From an uncultured Eubacterium sp. (GTDB lineage: Bacteria; Bacillota; Clostridia; Lachnospirales; Lachnospiraceae), in assembly GCA_937915825.1 (NCBI GenBank), contig CALGGT010000035.1, forward strand, positions 1-39,894: a DNA stretch of 39,894 nt, written 5' to 3'. Every line of letters begins with the position of its first letter. The first letter of the stretch is position 1. Shown in pieces: positions 8,815-16,614 of the stretch. The translations under genes and the position numbers were made by a program. A model generated the notes under the pieces. The model was given only the letters and a program-made list of their open reading frames with translations. It had not been told where the DNA came from and made no database searches.

Positions 8815-9426
8815 TCACCCGCCAATCAGCATATGAATTCCATATCCAAACAAAAAACAAAGGATGCTTTGAGGAATGGCCATCAAAAAATCCACCAAAA
8901 CGTGCTGCTTGGTAGCCTGAGTGGAATAAATGATCCCCAGGGCAATCCCCCCGTAAACCACAGCCAGAACCAGAGGCAATTCCCGGTCCGCAAGGATCGT
9001 GATCAGAAGGATCATACACTGGGAACAATGCATACTGGGCATACAATTCACGCCACGATAACTTCCCTTGTAAACCATTTTCAAAACCCTGCCGGAAAAA
9101 GTATCCGGTACCTCCGGTCTCTCAAAAGTTGTGGGATAGAGCATATAAAAGACCACACTGCTGATAATATCCAACACAATACTGATCAGGTAAATATCTA
9201 GCAGGGCGCCCTTTCCATGATAAAAAGAAAGAGGCGCAATGGCGATCAAGGGAAACCACAAAATATATACCCATACCCAACGGGGGTCTAAAGGGATCTG
9301 ATCATCGATGTCCCGATGTACATCATGAAAATTTTTTTGAAATTTCTCGCATCCAAAATACAACAAAGATTGTACGCTTAATAACACGGCCTGGATCAAG
9401 ATCCGTTGAAACAGGGATAATGACAT
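8815..9426 (-). CDS. PAP2-superfamily membrane phosphatase/phosphotransferase
   Basis: 203 residues with about six hydrophobic membrane segments. PAP2 motifs are near the C-terminus: CMPSMHCSQC (motif 2 with the conserved His) and STQATKQHVLVD (motif 3), resembling the inositolphosphotransferase-like PAP2_3 branch. It is likely to act on a phosphorylated lipid at the outer membrane face; the substrate is not predictable. The ATG at 9426 is preferred because GGTGG lies 8 nt upstream; a GTG at 9438 is in frame but badly spaced. It overlaps the end of the ApbE gene by 1-4 nt, implying translational coupling. Confidence 0.85.
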   Translation of the reverse strand: MSLSLFQRILIQAVLLSVQSLLYFGCEKFQKNFHDVHRDIDDQIPLDPRWVWVYILWFPLIAIAPLSFYHGKGALLDIYLISIVLDIISSVVFYMLYPTTFERPEVPDTFSGRVLKMVYKGSYRGVNCMPSMHCSQCMILLITILADRELPLVLAVVYGGIALGIIYSTQATKQHVLVDFLMAIPQSILCFLFGYGIHMLIGG

Positions 9427-9427
9427 A

Positions 9428-10519
9428 TCAGTATCCACCGCCTTTCGCCACCTTGTATTTATGATCGGATTTAAAATTCTTCTCCAATCCGGGGGTGATG
9501 GTCATGGTACCGTCCTCTTCTACGAAAACAATGTCTACCACCCCTTCTCTCTCTTTCCATGCTTCCAGTGCCTTATCCTTCCCCATAACAAAATACGCCG
9601 TAGCCAACGCATCTCCCATGGTTCCATTTCCGGTTATCACGGTAACTGATTTCAGTCCGCTTTCCGCAGGCTTTCCGGTTTTTGGATCCATGATATGATG
9701 GTATTTCTTCCCGTTCTTTTCAAAGAAACGTTGATAACTTCCGGACGTGATCACACAAGCATCTTTCACCTGTACTTCCGCGATGGTTTCCTCCGGCTGA
9801 TCCGGATTGGCAATTCCCACGTTCCAGAGGCTCCCATCCGGCTTCTTCCCTAACACCTGTACATTTCCACCCAGATTTAAGATCGCGGACGTAACGCCTT
9901 CCTCTTTCAACTTTTTGATACATGTTTCCGAGGTAAAACCTTTGGCAATTCCTCCCAGATCGATCTTTACGTTCTTTTCACAAACCACGGAATCGGTTTT
10001 TGCATCGTAAAGTAAATGATCTCCATTCACAGTTTTTAACGCCTCACGGATCTCCTGACTGGTGGGGACTTGATAGGATTCATCATAAAATCCCCAAAGC
10101 TTATTCAACGAATACACCGTAGGGTCAAACATTCCCTCCGTCCCCCGGTAATACGTGATCGCCTGAAAGATCATATCTCCCACTTCCTCAGAAACCGTTC
10201 CTTTCCCGGTTTGATTGATCCCTGAAAGATCACTATCCTCCTGGGTTACATCCAGCTGAGCCTGTAAGGAATTGATTTCTTTTTCACATGCCGCCAGACC
10301 TTTGGACGCGTTTGGTCCATAGGCCTTTAATTGCATGGTGGTATCCATGGCAAACATTTCTTTTTCAAAAATTTGGTTTTCCGGGACTTTTTTACAGGAT
10401 GTGCATCCGATCACCGTGAAAAATGCCGTGATCAGCACCGCAAGGCATGTGAAGATCCGCATGGTTCCCCGTATTTCCAATGTTTCCTGTATTCCTATTT
10501 TTATCAATATTTTCTTCAT
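9428..10519 (-). CDS. apbE: FAD:protein FMN transferase lipoprotein (ApbE family)
   Basis: Attaches FMN covalently to a Thr/Ser of target flavoproteins such as Rnf/Nqr subunits or extracellular reductases. The 363 residues from this start carry a hydrophobic signal ending in a lipobox-like TVIGC (lipidated Cys39). The domain then shows MFAMDTTMQL, IDLGGIAKGFTSE, NLGGNVQVLG and the metal-binding GDALATAYFVMG. The start is chosen for AAGGAG 8 nt upstream. An internal ATG at 10462 would give a more canonical 20-residue lipoprotein signal and has GGGGA before it. Its substrate flavoprotein is not in view. First gene of the apbE-PAP2-tcdA-proA run. Confidence 0.9.
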   Translation of the reverse strand: MKKILIKIGIQETLEIRGTMRIFTCLAVLITAFFTVIGCTSCKKVPENQIFEKEMFAMDTTMQLKAYGPNASKGLAACEKEINSLQAQLDVTQEDSDLSGINQTGKGTVSEEVGDMIFQAITYYRGTEGMFDPTVYSLNKLWGFYDESYQVPTSQEIREALKTVNGDHLLYDAKTDSVVCEKNVKIDLGGIAKGFTSETCIKKLKEEGVTSAILNLGGNVQVLGKKPDGSLWNVGIANPDQPEETIAEVQVKDACVITSGSYQRFFEKNGKKYHHIMDPKTGKPAESGLKSVTVITGNGTMGDALATAYFVMGKDKALEAWKEREGVVDIVFVEEDGTMTITPGLEKNFKSDHKYKVAKGGGY

Positions 10520-10555
10520 GGATCCGACTCCTTTTTCTTTCTCAACGTAGAGAAT

Positions 10556-10585
10556 ATTGTACCATAAAATACGTGTTTTCGTCAA
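10556..10585 (-). promoter_or_regulatory. Sigma-A-type promoter for the apbE operon
   Basis: On the minus strand, TTGACG (10585-10580) and TACAAT (10561-10556) are 18 bp apart. AAGGAG and the apbE ATG follow about 30 nt downstream. Confidence 0.7.
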
Positions 10586-10629
10586 TGCTTTCGACTGCAT
10601 CGGATGTGGACAGCGCTCGCTAATGGGTC

Positions 10630-10671
10630 AAGGGACTTATCCCTTGCGGGTTCTTAGGGCGGAGCCCTAAG
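10630..10671. repeat. GC-rich double-dyad intergenic element
   Basis: Two adjacent hairpins: AAGGGA-CTTA-TCCCTT (10630-10645) and CTTAGGGC-GGA-GCCCTAAG (10653-10671). They lie in the 230-bp spacer between the Ig-protein terminator and the apbE promoter. There is no T-run after either arm, so a terminator is unlikely. It resembles the short palindromic repeat units dispersed in Lachnospiraceae genomes (recollection, not searched). The rest of the spacer shows nothing recognisable. Confidence 0.55.
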
Positions 10672-10760
10672 GGATTACCGCTCTCGATAAGAAACGTAAT
10701 CTATCATAAATCCCTGTTAACACGTACACCGTCTGGCGGACAAAAGCCGTATAAATAAAA

Positions 10761-10791
10761 AAACACCCGACATTCATAATGTCGGGTGTTT
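10761..10791 (-). terminator. Factor-independent terminator of the Ig-like protein gene
   Basis: A perfect 13-bp stem (AAACACCCGACAT with ATGTCGGGTGTTT) and a 5-nt loop. Read on the minus strand it is followed by TTTTTTTATTTAT. It begins 22 nt after the stop codon at 10814. Confidence 0.9.
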
Positions 10792-10813
10792 CGAATGTTT
10801 ATCGATTTAACGA

Positions 10814-12928
10814 TTATTTTACTTGTTGAAGGGTCGGAGTAAATGTTAAGGATGCATTGTTTACGGTGAAGCTTCCAGTCGCCATATAATATTTATAGGT
10901 CGTAGAATCTCCATCCTTAACCGTTGTTCTTAAATTGTAATAAATATTACTACTACTATCATCTTCATCATCATAGTATTCATCTGTATAATACTCATCG
11001 ATGCTATAGGTACCATTCTCGAGATAATAATATCTCTTTGTTTTACCGTACGTTGCATCGGTCTCTACTTCTTCCGACTGTCCATAGTAATCACTACTTC
11101 CGAATTCATCAATGATACTCCAGTTAAATGATGCCGATTCGATATCCGCGCCAATATTTCCGATGGAAACCTTATACAAAGGAAGTTTAAAATCCTTCGT
11201 TTGAGAAGCTGTATAAGAAACATCTTCTCTCAATGAATACATGCCATCATAACTATAAGTAGATACATATTCTTGACACTGTTCTCCGGCAAATACACGC
11301 AATTTGTATGTACCATCCTTTTTGGTATAGGCATAGCCGCTAAAATCCCGCTTGCCATACTCATTGTATTTTCCTTCTAGTCTGTAATAGGCATTGGGTA
11401 AAGGATTTCCTTCTCCGTCTGTAATCTTACCGGTGATTTCCACACCATCCTCTAATTTTAGGGTGAACGGAAGTTGAACACTGTGACCCGCCTGATCCTT
11501 AACCGTAATGGTAACTTGATAATCACCTGCATTGGTCTGGGTTACTGTGCCGGTTCGTTTAAAATATCCATTGGAATCCATGGTTCCAAATTCTTCCGGC
11601 ATACCGGAAATTTCATACGTACGACTACCGGTACCACCTACAACATAAAAATCAAGATCATCTATATCATATGGTAAGAAACCGCTATAGTTGATTGTGT
11701 TCGGATCTTCGGGATCCGGCGTTCCACGATAGGTGAATTCCTTCATATCCAATGCTTTTCCTACCATTGTATTCTCGTCACCAACATAGAACTCATAACT
11801 CTTTTTGAATGTTTTACCTTTTTCATCGGTACCTGTAAGAACTGCGGTTGTTCCGTTTTCTACATTGGCATAGGTACCTTTGACTCTAACCCATGTCTTA
11901 TCTTCACTGTAATATGCCTTTAATCCACTGGGTAAACCGCTAACGGAATAAATAATCTCACCGCTTGTCGTGCTATAGTCATCTAAATACCAGGAAGAAG
12001 AATACTTTCCACCTTTGCGACCGGTTACAATTTTCTTGGTATCTGAGGTCTTATAATGGGAAATCGCATTTTCTGTTAAACAGGTCTCAACGGTCTTATT
12101 GTAACTTAATTTTTGGATGGTTACTTTAATGTAAGAATCTAAATAAACAGTATCCTTAAAAGTCAGATCATAAACCTTATTATTATTGGTCTGGATCTCT
12201 TTTATAGGAGCAGACACCTGATAATTTCCGGTAGGAGTCGACTTATATTGGACCTTAAAATCATCCTTTGTTAACGCCTTTGCAGCTGTTAACGTAACAC
12301 GAATCTGTCGGCTGCTCAAACGGGAAACCGAGTCAATCCCTGCTCCGATATTTAATTTATAACTTGCTTTTACTTTACTTCCATCTACGGAAGTTGCGGT
12401 AATCGTAACACTTCCCTCTTTGCGGGCCTTTACTTTACCTGCTGCCGAAACAGAAGCAATCTTGGTCTTGGAGGAAGTGTATTTTACTTTCTTACAGCTC
12501 TTCTTGCTGCCTGTAACCTTGGCTTTTACCTTCTTCGATGCGCCGGTTGCCAGGTTTACAGTTTTTTGTTCAAATGTAATCTTCTTAACAGCATCCTTTT
12601 TTACGACCACCTTGATGGTTTTCTTATTTTTTCCGGATTTGGCGGTGATAACCGTTTTCCCGGGTTTTACGCCTTTCACAACACCTTTGGAAGTAACTTG
12701 GGCAATCTTTTTATTCTTAGATGTAAAGGTAGCTTTCTTCGTTGCCGTAAGTTTGATCTTCTTCCCCTTTGCAACATAAGCTGTCTTACCGGACGGAGCC
12801 GTCACTGCGAATTTAGCGGCTTTCTTTTTCTTTTTGGCCGCATCTACACCGGTTGCCGGTGTGGCTACTCCTACTACAAGACCAAACGCCATAACGCCGG
12901 TCAATACTCTTGTTACAATCTTTTTCAT
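10814..12928 (-). CDS. Secreted lysine-rich protein with tandem bacterial Ig-like (Big_2) repeats
   Basis: 704 residues from the ATG preceded by AGGAGG (7-nt spacing). Signal peptide about 1-30 (ending PATGVDA), then a very lysine-rich stretch (AKKKKKAAK). Two Big_2-like repeats follow at about 35-115 and 118-195, recognisable by KIAQVTSKGVVKGVKPGKT and KIASVSAAGKVKARKEGS. The middle region looks like further beta-sandwich repeats of cadherin/Ig type. ITGKITDGEGNPLPNAYYRL (about 510-530) marks a carboxypeptidase-regulatory-like fold. The tail is rich in Tyr, Asp and Ser (EYYTDEYYDDEDDSSSN). No LPXTG motif or catalytic domain is seen. It is monocistronic, with a TTGACA-containing upstream region and its own terminator. 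Probably an envelope or matrix protein held by its basic modules; its partner is unknown. Confidence 0.82.
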   Translation of the reverse strand: MKKIVTRVLTGVMAFGLVVGVATPATGVDAAKKKKKAAKFAVTAPSGKTAYVAKGKKIKLTATKKATFTSKNKKIAQVTSKGVVKGVKPGKTVITAKSGKNKKTIKVVVKKDAVKKITFEQKTVNLATGASKKVKAKVTGSKKSCKKVKYTSSKTKIASVSAAGKVKARKEGSVTITATSVDGSKVKASYKLNIGAGIDSVSRLSSRQIRVTLTAAKALTKDDFKVQYKSTPTGNYQVSAPIKEIQTNNNKVYDLTFKDTVYLDSYIKVTIQKLSYNKTVETCLTENAISHYKTSDTKKIVTGRKGGKYSSSWYLDDYSTTSGEIIYSVSGLPSGLKAYYSEDKTWVRVKGTYANVENGTTAVLTGTDEKGKTFKKSYEFYVGDENTMVGKALDMKEFTYRGTPDPEDPNTINYSGFLPYDIDDLDFYVVGGTGSRTYEISGMPEEFGTMDSNGYFKRTGTVTQTNAGDYQVTITVKDQAGHSVQLPFTLKLEDGVEITGKITDGEGNPLPNAYYRLEGKYNEYGKRDFSGYAYTKKDGTYKLRVFAGEQCQEYVSTYSYDGMYSLREDVSYTASQTKDFKLPLYKVSIGNIGADIESASFNWSIIDEFGSSDYYGQSEEVETDATYGKTKRYYYLENGTYSIDEYYTDEYYDDEDDSSSNIYYNLRTTVKDGDSTTYKYYMATGSFTVNNASLTFTPTLQQVK

Positions 12929-13024
12929 TTCAAAACCTCCTATCAAATATGAACTTAAACAATAGATAATTTAGCATGAAATTGTGTCAAAATTATATCA
13001 TTCTCTATCAAATGACACTCCCCT

Positions 13025-13052
13025 CCTTTATCCTCTATCCTTTATCCTCTTT
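13025..13052. repeat. 14-bp tandem duplication spanning the larE stop codon
   Basis: Two units, CCTTTATCCTCTAT (13025-13038) and CCTTTATCCTCTTT (13039-13052), differ at one base. On the minus strand they read as purine-rich AGGATAAAGG-type sequence. The larE stop codon (13042-13044) lies inside the second unit, so the array runs from the gene end into the spacer. The rest of the 110-bp spacer up to the Ig-like gene holds AT-rich sequence with a TTGACA. Confidence 0.6.
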
Positions 13053-13791
13053 CTTCCGGTTCTTCCACCACCTTTCCAAACCACCGGCGCAAGCCAGCTT
13101 GAATTTGTGCTTTCTTACTTTCATATAGGTCAAATTGCGGTTTTCGAATTTGTAACAAAGCCCCTTCCTCCCGGATCCTTACGCGAAAATCCGTAAATCC
13201 CAATGATTTTAAATATTCCTCCGCCTGTTCCACCCGGTTTAATTGATCGTTGGTGATGGGCATTCCCGTCCTAATTCTAGTCGCTAAGCATGCATAGGAC
13301 GGCTTATCCCACGTAAAAAGCCCGACTTCCCGTGACCGCTTTCGAATCTCTGCTTTCGTAAGACCGCATAGCCGCAACGGAGAATAAACCTGAAACTCCT
13401 GTAACGCTTTTATGCCCGGTCGATCGGACACATCATCGGAAGCATTGGTACCATCCATAACCTGGGTATATCCCATCTTCCCGGCCTCCTGGCAGATCGC
13501 CCCAAAAAGCACCTGCTTGCAATAATAACACCGGTCTGACGGATTTTCCACCACCCTGGGGGCCTCTAGAATATCCAGAGAGATCACATGAATCTTAACT
13601 CCCAACTCCCTTCCTACTCTCCTAGCGTCCTCATATTCAAAAGCAGGCTGAAATTGGGTTTTCACATAGAAAACGCCTACATCCACCTGATTCTTTATCG
13701 CCTCATAAAGCAAATACGACGAGTCCACACCCCCGGAAAAACCCAAGGCAATCGAAGGGTGGGCTTCAAAAAAATCCTGTAGCTTCATAAT
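13042..13791 (-). CDS. larE: ATP-dependent sacrificial sulfur transferase, nickel-pincer cofactor synthesis
   Basis: Adenylates and thiolates the pyridinium dicarboxylate precursor made by LarB. The 249 residues show a PP-loop (GFSGGVDSSYLL, 16-27), a CYYC pair (C87, C90) and C167 in SYACLATRI. The last matches the sacrificial cysteine of L. plantarum LarE. The three cysteines together resemble the iron-sulfur type of LarE, which I infer only by pattern. The start MKLQDFF fits the family N-terminus but lacks a well-placed ribosome site. A good AGGAGGAG lies about 45 nt upstream and a hairpin (13806-13825) intervenes. An in-frame ATG at 13869 would add 26 unlikely residues. It follows larC. 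Confidence 0.92.
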   Translation of the reverse strand: MMKLQDFFEAHPSIALGFSGGVDSSYLLYEAIKNQVDVGVFYVKTQFQPAFEYEDARRVGRELGVKIHVISLDILEAPRVVENPSDRCYYCKQVLFGAICQEAGKMGYTQVMDGTNASDDVSDRPGIKALQEFQVYSPLRLCGLTKAEIRKRSREVGLFTWDKPSYACLATRIRTGMPITNDQLNRVEQAEEYLKSLGFTDFRVRIREEGALLQIRKPQFDLYESKKAQIQAGLRRWFGKVVEEPEERG

Positions 13792-13805
13792 TTTTAGCGC
13801 AAACC

Positions 13806-13825
13806 CCCGCAGCCTTATCTGCGGG
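13806..13825 (-). other. Hairpin in the larC-larE spacer, close to the larE start
   Basis: CCCGCAG and CTGCGGG form a 7-bp stem with a 6-nt loop. It sits between an upstream AGGAGGAG motif and the larE ATG, 14 nt before the latter. It has no T-run after it. It may stabilise or modulate larE translation, or it may be incidental. Confidence 0.5.
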
Positions 13826-13890
13826 AGAAACCACCTTATCGCTCCTCCTTCATATAGAAAAACATCCATTCCTTATCAACGATCATCGTC

Positions 13891-15177
13891 TTATTTTTCT
13901 GAAATTCCTTTGTAAAAGACCTGCAGCACCTGATCATAGGTGAGATTCTTTTCCATCGCCTTTTGCCGGATTTCTTCATATTCCGGATAGATTCGCCGGG
14001 TTCCATCGGAAAGGGTTACCATTTTTGCCTTCATATCCCCGAAGACCGTAGAAATCGTTACCATCTCTCTGGGCAGTACCCGACGCTCAACCGGAATCTT
14101 CCGGATCCCGATGGTCGTTGTCTCCTGAAAGATCAAGTCCTCCATCCGGGTCACGTCCTCCTTCGTACAGATTACCACAAGCTCATAAGCCGGACGATTC
14201 TTCTTCATAAAAACCGGAATGTAATGCACATCTCTGGCACCTGCTTCCAACAGTTTCTCCATCACATACCCCAGGCGCTCACCGGCGCAATCGTCAATAT
14301 TGGTCTCCAGACGATAGATCACAGGTTCCTTTTGTTCCACCGGTTGGATCAACATGCCCCGTAAAATACTGGGCCGCGAATAGTTCCTCTTTCCGGCACC
14401 ATAACCGGTTTTCTGTATCAAATATCTCTCATCCCGCTTGCGTTCCTTATAAAAAGCCGCCACCACTGCTGCCCCGGTGGGCGTGATCAACTCTCCCTTA
14501 CGATCCACCCGCTGCCATGGAATTTGATAGGCCTCCAGAATATGTACCACCGCCGGCACCGGTACCGGCAAAACGCCATGGGCACAGCGAACCGAACCGC
14601 CCCCTTCGGACAGGGCGTCCGTCCAGATCCTTTCAATCCCCAACTGATCCATTAAATAAGCTACGGAAATAATATCCACGATGGAATCTACGGCCCCTAC
14701 CTCATGAAAATGTACCGTATCTCTCTCTTTCCCATGGGCTTTGGCTTCTGCTTCCGCTAAAATCTCAAAAATATTTCGAGCAATGCCTTTCGCCCCTTCC
14801 GTCATCTCCGTGTTCTGAATGATCTCCTCCACTTCTTTCAACCCCCGATGAAAGGCGGAATGCGAATGGTGATATCCCTCCGCATGACTCCCCGCATGCC
14901 CCTGGGAATGCTCCCCCTCATGCTGGGAATGCCCATATAAATATTCCATATCGTGATCCTGATTTTGAAAAGGTTTTTCCAATTGCACGTCGAAATCCTT
15001 GCAAACAATTCCGGATTTTTCCACCTGCGAGATCACCACATGAAAGCCCTCCAGCGGAACCCCTGCCAGAGTCTTCTTCAACCCTTCTTCATCCCCTCCC
15101 AGATCCAACAACATGGCAACCATCATATCGCCACTGATCCCGGTCTCACACTCCAAATATAAAGTCTTACCCTGCAT
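13891..15177 (-). CDS. larC: Nickel insertion protein of nickel-pincer cofactor synthesis, fused form
   Basis: CTP-dependent nickel insertase that completes the nickel-pincer nucleotide (family knowledge). The 428 residues begin with LECETGISGDMMVAMLLDLGG, typical of LarC. A histidine-rich segment (about 75-110, with HSQHEGEHSQGH and HHSH) is a likely nickel store. FHEVGAVDSIVDI, LITPTGAA and LETNIDDCAGE follow. In L. plantarum LarC1 and LarC2 are joined by programmed frameshifting; here both halves are in one continuous frame. The start has AAGAAGGG 9 nt upstream. It is separated from larB by a 680-bp repeat-rich gap. Confidence 0.94.
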   Translation of the reverse strand: MQGKTLYLECETGISGDMMVAMLLDLGGDEEGLKKTLAGVPLEGFHVVISQVEKSGIVCKDFDVQLEKPFQNQDHDMEYLYGHSQHEGEHSQGHAGSHAEGYHHSHSAFHRGLKEVEEIIQNTEMTEGAKGIARNIFEILAEAEAKAHGKERDTVHFHEVGAVDSIVDIISVAYLMDQLGIERIWTDALSEGGGSVRCAHGVLPVPVPAVVHILEAYQIPWQRVDRKGELITPTGAAVVAAFYKERKRDERYLIQKTGYGAGKRNYSRPSILRGMLIQPVEQKEPVIYRLETNIDDCAGERLGYVMEKLLEAGARDVHYIPVFMKKNRPAYELVVICTKEDVTRMEDLIFQETTTIGIRKIPVERRVLPREMVTISTVFGDMKAKMVTLSDGTRRIYPEYEEIRQKAMEKNLTYDQVLQVFYKGISEK

Positions 15178-15206
15178 GTATTTTTCCCTTCTTGCACTAT
15201 AAATAA

Positions 15207-15266
15207 TTTACGATACCGATCTTTTTTCTCTGATCATTTACTATACTGATCTTTTCTCTCTGATTT
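15207..15266. repeat. 30-bp imperfect direct repeat upstream of larC
   Basis: Two 30-bp units, 15207-15236 and 15237-15266, share the pattern TTTAC-ATAC-GATCTTTT-TCTCTGAT. It lies within the putative larC leader on the minus strand. No promoter is clear inside it. Confidence 0.6.
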
Positions 15267-15396
15267 TTAATCTCTGTTTTTTTACTTTTCTATTGATGAA
15301 ATGTCTACGACTTTTCTACAGTTGTCTCCAATTGTCTGTGATCAACTTCATTGCTTCCTCACATAGCAATCTTGCATTCTTATGACACGCTATGCT

Positions 15397-15510
15397 CTCC
15401 TGGTCGTATTTGGTTGGCTGGCACGATACTTCGGAGGTGGTTTCATAAAAGGACTCCTGGTTGTATTTGGTTGGTTGGTACGACACTTCGGATCTGGTTT
15501 CATAAAGGGA
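15397..15510. repeat. 57-bp direct repeat in the larB-larC gap
   Basis: Two head-to-tail 57-bp units (15397-15453 and 15454-15510) differ at about seven positions. The period is a multiple of three. On the plus strand the units sit in an open frame (15382-15708) reading LLVVFGWLARYFGGGFIKG and LLVVFGWLVRHFGSGFIKG. No ribosome binding site or promoter is evident for that frame, so I do not call a gene. Confidence 0.75.
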
Positions 15511-15566
15511 CTTTTCAGTCGCAATCCTGTATATGATTGTTTATACGGTTGTTTGGTTTTGTATAT

Positions 15567-15670
15567 GGTTGTGTATATGGTCAATTGTGTATCGAAGAGC
15601 AGCTTTTCAATCGGAGATGGTTGTGTATATGGTCAATTCTGTATCGAAGAGCAGCTTTTCAATCGGAGAT
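15567..15670. repeat. 52-bp near-identical tandem repeat in the larB-larC gap
   Basis: The units 15567-15618 and 15619-15670 begin GGTTGTGTATATGGTCAATT and differ at a single base, followed by a partial third start (GGTTCC). The 52-bp period is not a multiple of three, and the near-identity implies a recent duplication. Its end, GCTTTTCAATCGGA, is the left arm of an inverted repeat with 15771-15847. Confidence 0.85.
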
Positions 15671-15847
15671 GGTTCCATGAAGGGGCATTTGCGACCGTCA
15701 GCACTTAATGAGCGCGTAGCGCGAATTTTGTACTGCTACGGTCGCATTTTAGCGAGAGCGAGCCCCAAATGGAACCAATCCGATTGAAAAGCGGACCTTT
15801 TTGAAACGCGGCCCCCGAACGGAACCAATCCGATTGAAAAGCGGACC
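15651..15847. repeat. Nested inverted-repeat element between larB and larC
   Basis: GCTTTTCAATCGGA plus GGTTCC (about 15653-15675) is the reverse complement of GGAACCAATCCGATTGAAAA (15771-15790), which recurs at 15821-15840 as a second copy 50 bp on. Inside the roughly 95-bp loop are further dyads: GCGACCGT (15690-15697) with ACGGTCGC, and GGGGC with GCCCC. The whole can fold as a long structured hairpin. It could be a small non-autonomous mobile or palindromic element, or a structured RNA. No transposase or target-site duplication was recognised. Confidence 0.65.
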
Positions 15848-15858
15848 CTTAACCCCCC

Positions 15859-16614
15859 TCAACCCTCCACACTCTGCCGATTGATCATCGCCGCCAAATA
15901 TCCGGCCCCATAGCCATTATCAATATTCACCACAGAAACCCCATTGGCACAGGAATTAACCATGGTAAGCAAGGCCGACATTCCTCCGAAATTGGCGCCA
16001 TACCCCACGGAAGTAGGAACCGCGATCACAGGACAGGAAACCAATCCTGCCACCACACTTGCCAACGCCCCTTCCATCCCGGCCACCGCAATGATGCAAT
16101 ACGCCTCCTGTAAAACAGATACCTGGGACAACAAACGATGCAGACCACTAATCCCTACGTCGTATATTTCCGTCACATTCGCCCCCAGATAATCCGCCGT
16201 ATAATAGGCTTCCTTAGCCACCGGAATATCCGCGGTTCCTCCGGTACAGATCACCACGTGTCCCACCCGTTTTTGTCCTTTATCTCCTTCTTTTTCAATC
16301 TTAATAATGCGACCCTCTTCTTCGTAGATCAGATTCGGAAATTTCTTTTGCAAGGATCTTGCCTGCTCTGCCGTAGCCCTGGTTCCCAGAACCTCGCCAT
16401 ATTCCTCATACAAACGTCCCACAATCTCTTCCAGATATTCCTGCTTTTTCCCCTGGCAAAATACCACCTCCGGCACTCCCTGGCGAATGGCCCGGTGGAA
16501 ATCCAATTTGGCAAATTCCAGTTCTTCATAAGGACTTATTTTTAACAAGCGTTCCGCCTCTTCCACGGTAATCGCTTCCTTCTTCACGTCTTCTAATATC
16601 TTCTTAATGTTCAT
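15859..16614 (-). CDS. larB: Nickel-pincer cofactor carboxylase/hydrolase
   Basis: Carboxylates nicotinate adenine dinucleotide at C5 and hydrolyses the phosphoanhydride, the first step of nickel-pincer cofactor synthesis. The 251 residues comprise an N-terminal helical region (LLKISPYEELEFAKLDFHRAIRQGVPEVVFC) and a C-terminal PurE-like domain (about 125-245) with VICTGGTADIPVAKEA, DVGISGLHRLL and VPTSVGYGANFGG. The ATG at 16614 has AAGGG upstream and overlaps the preceding Cys-cluster gene by 11 nt, suggesting coupled translation. Other in-frame starts upstream lie inside that gene. The substrate enzyme gene larA is absent from the window. Confidence 0.94.
   Translation of the reverse strand: MNIKKILEDVKKEAITVEEAERLLKISPYEELEFAKLDFHRAIRQGVPEVVFCQGKKQEYLEEIVGRLYEEYGEVLGTRATAEQARSLQKKFPNLIYEEEGRIIKIEKEGDKGQKRVGHVVICTGGTADIPVAKEAYYTADYLGANVTEIYDVGISGLHRLLSQVSVLQEAYCIIAVAGMEGALASVVAGLVSCPVIAVPTSVGYGANFGGMSALLTMVNSCANGVSVVNIDNGYGAGYLAAMINRQSVEG

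Noticed and set aside
15382..15708. Plus-strand 108-codon frame in the larB-larC gap as a gene
   Set aside because: No ribosome site or promoter, and it runs through frame-breaking 52-bp repeats; kept only as a low-weight finding.
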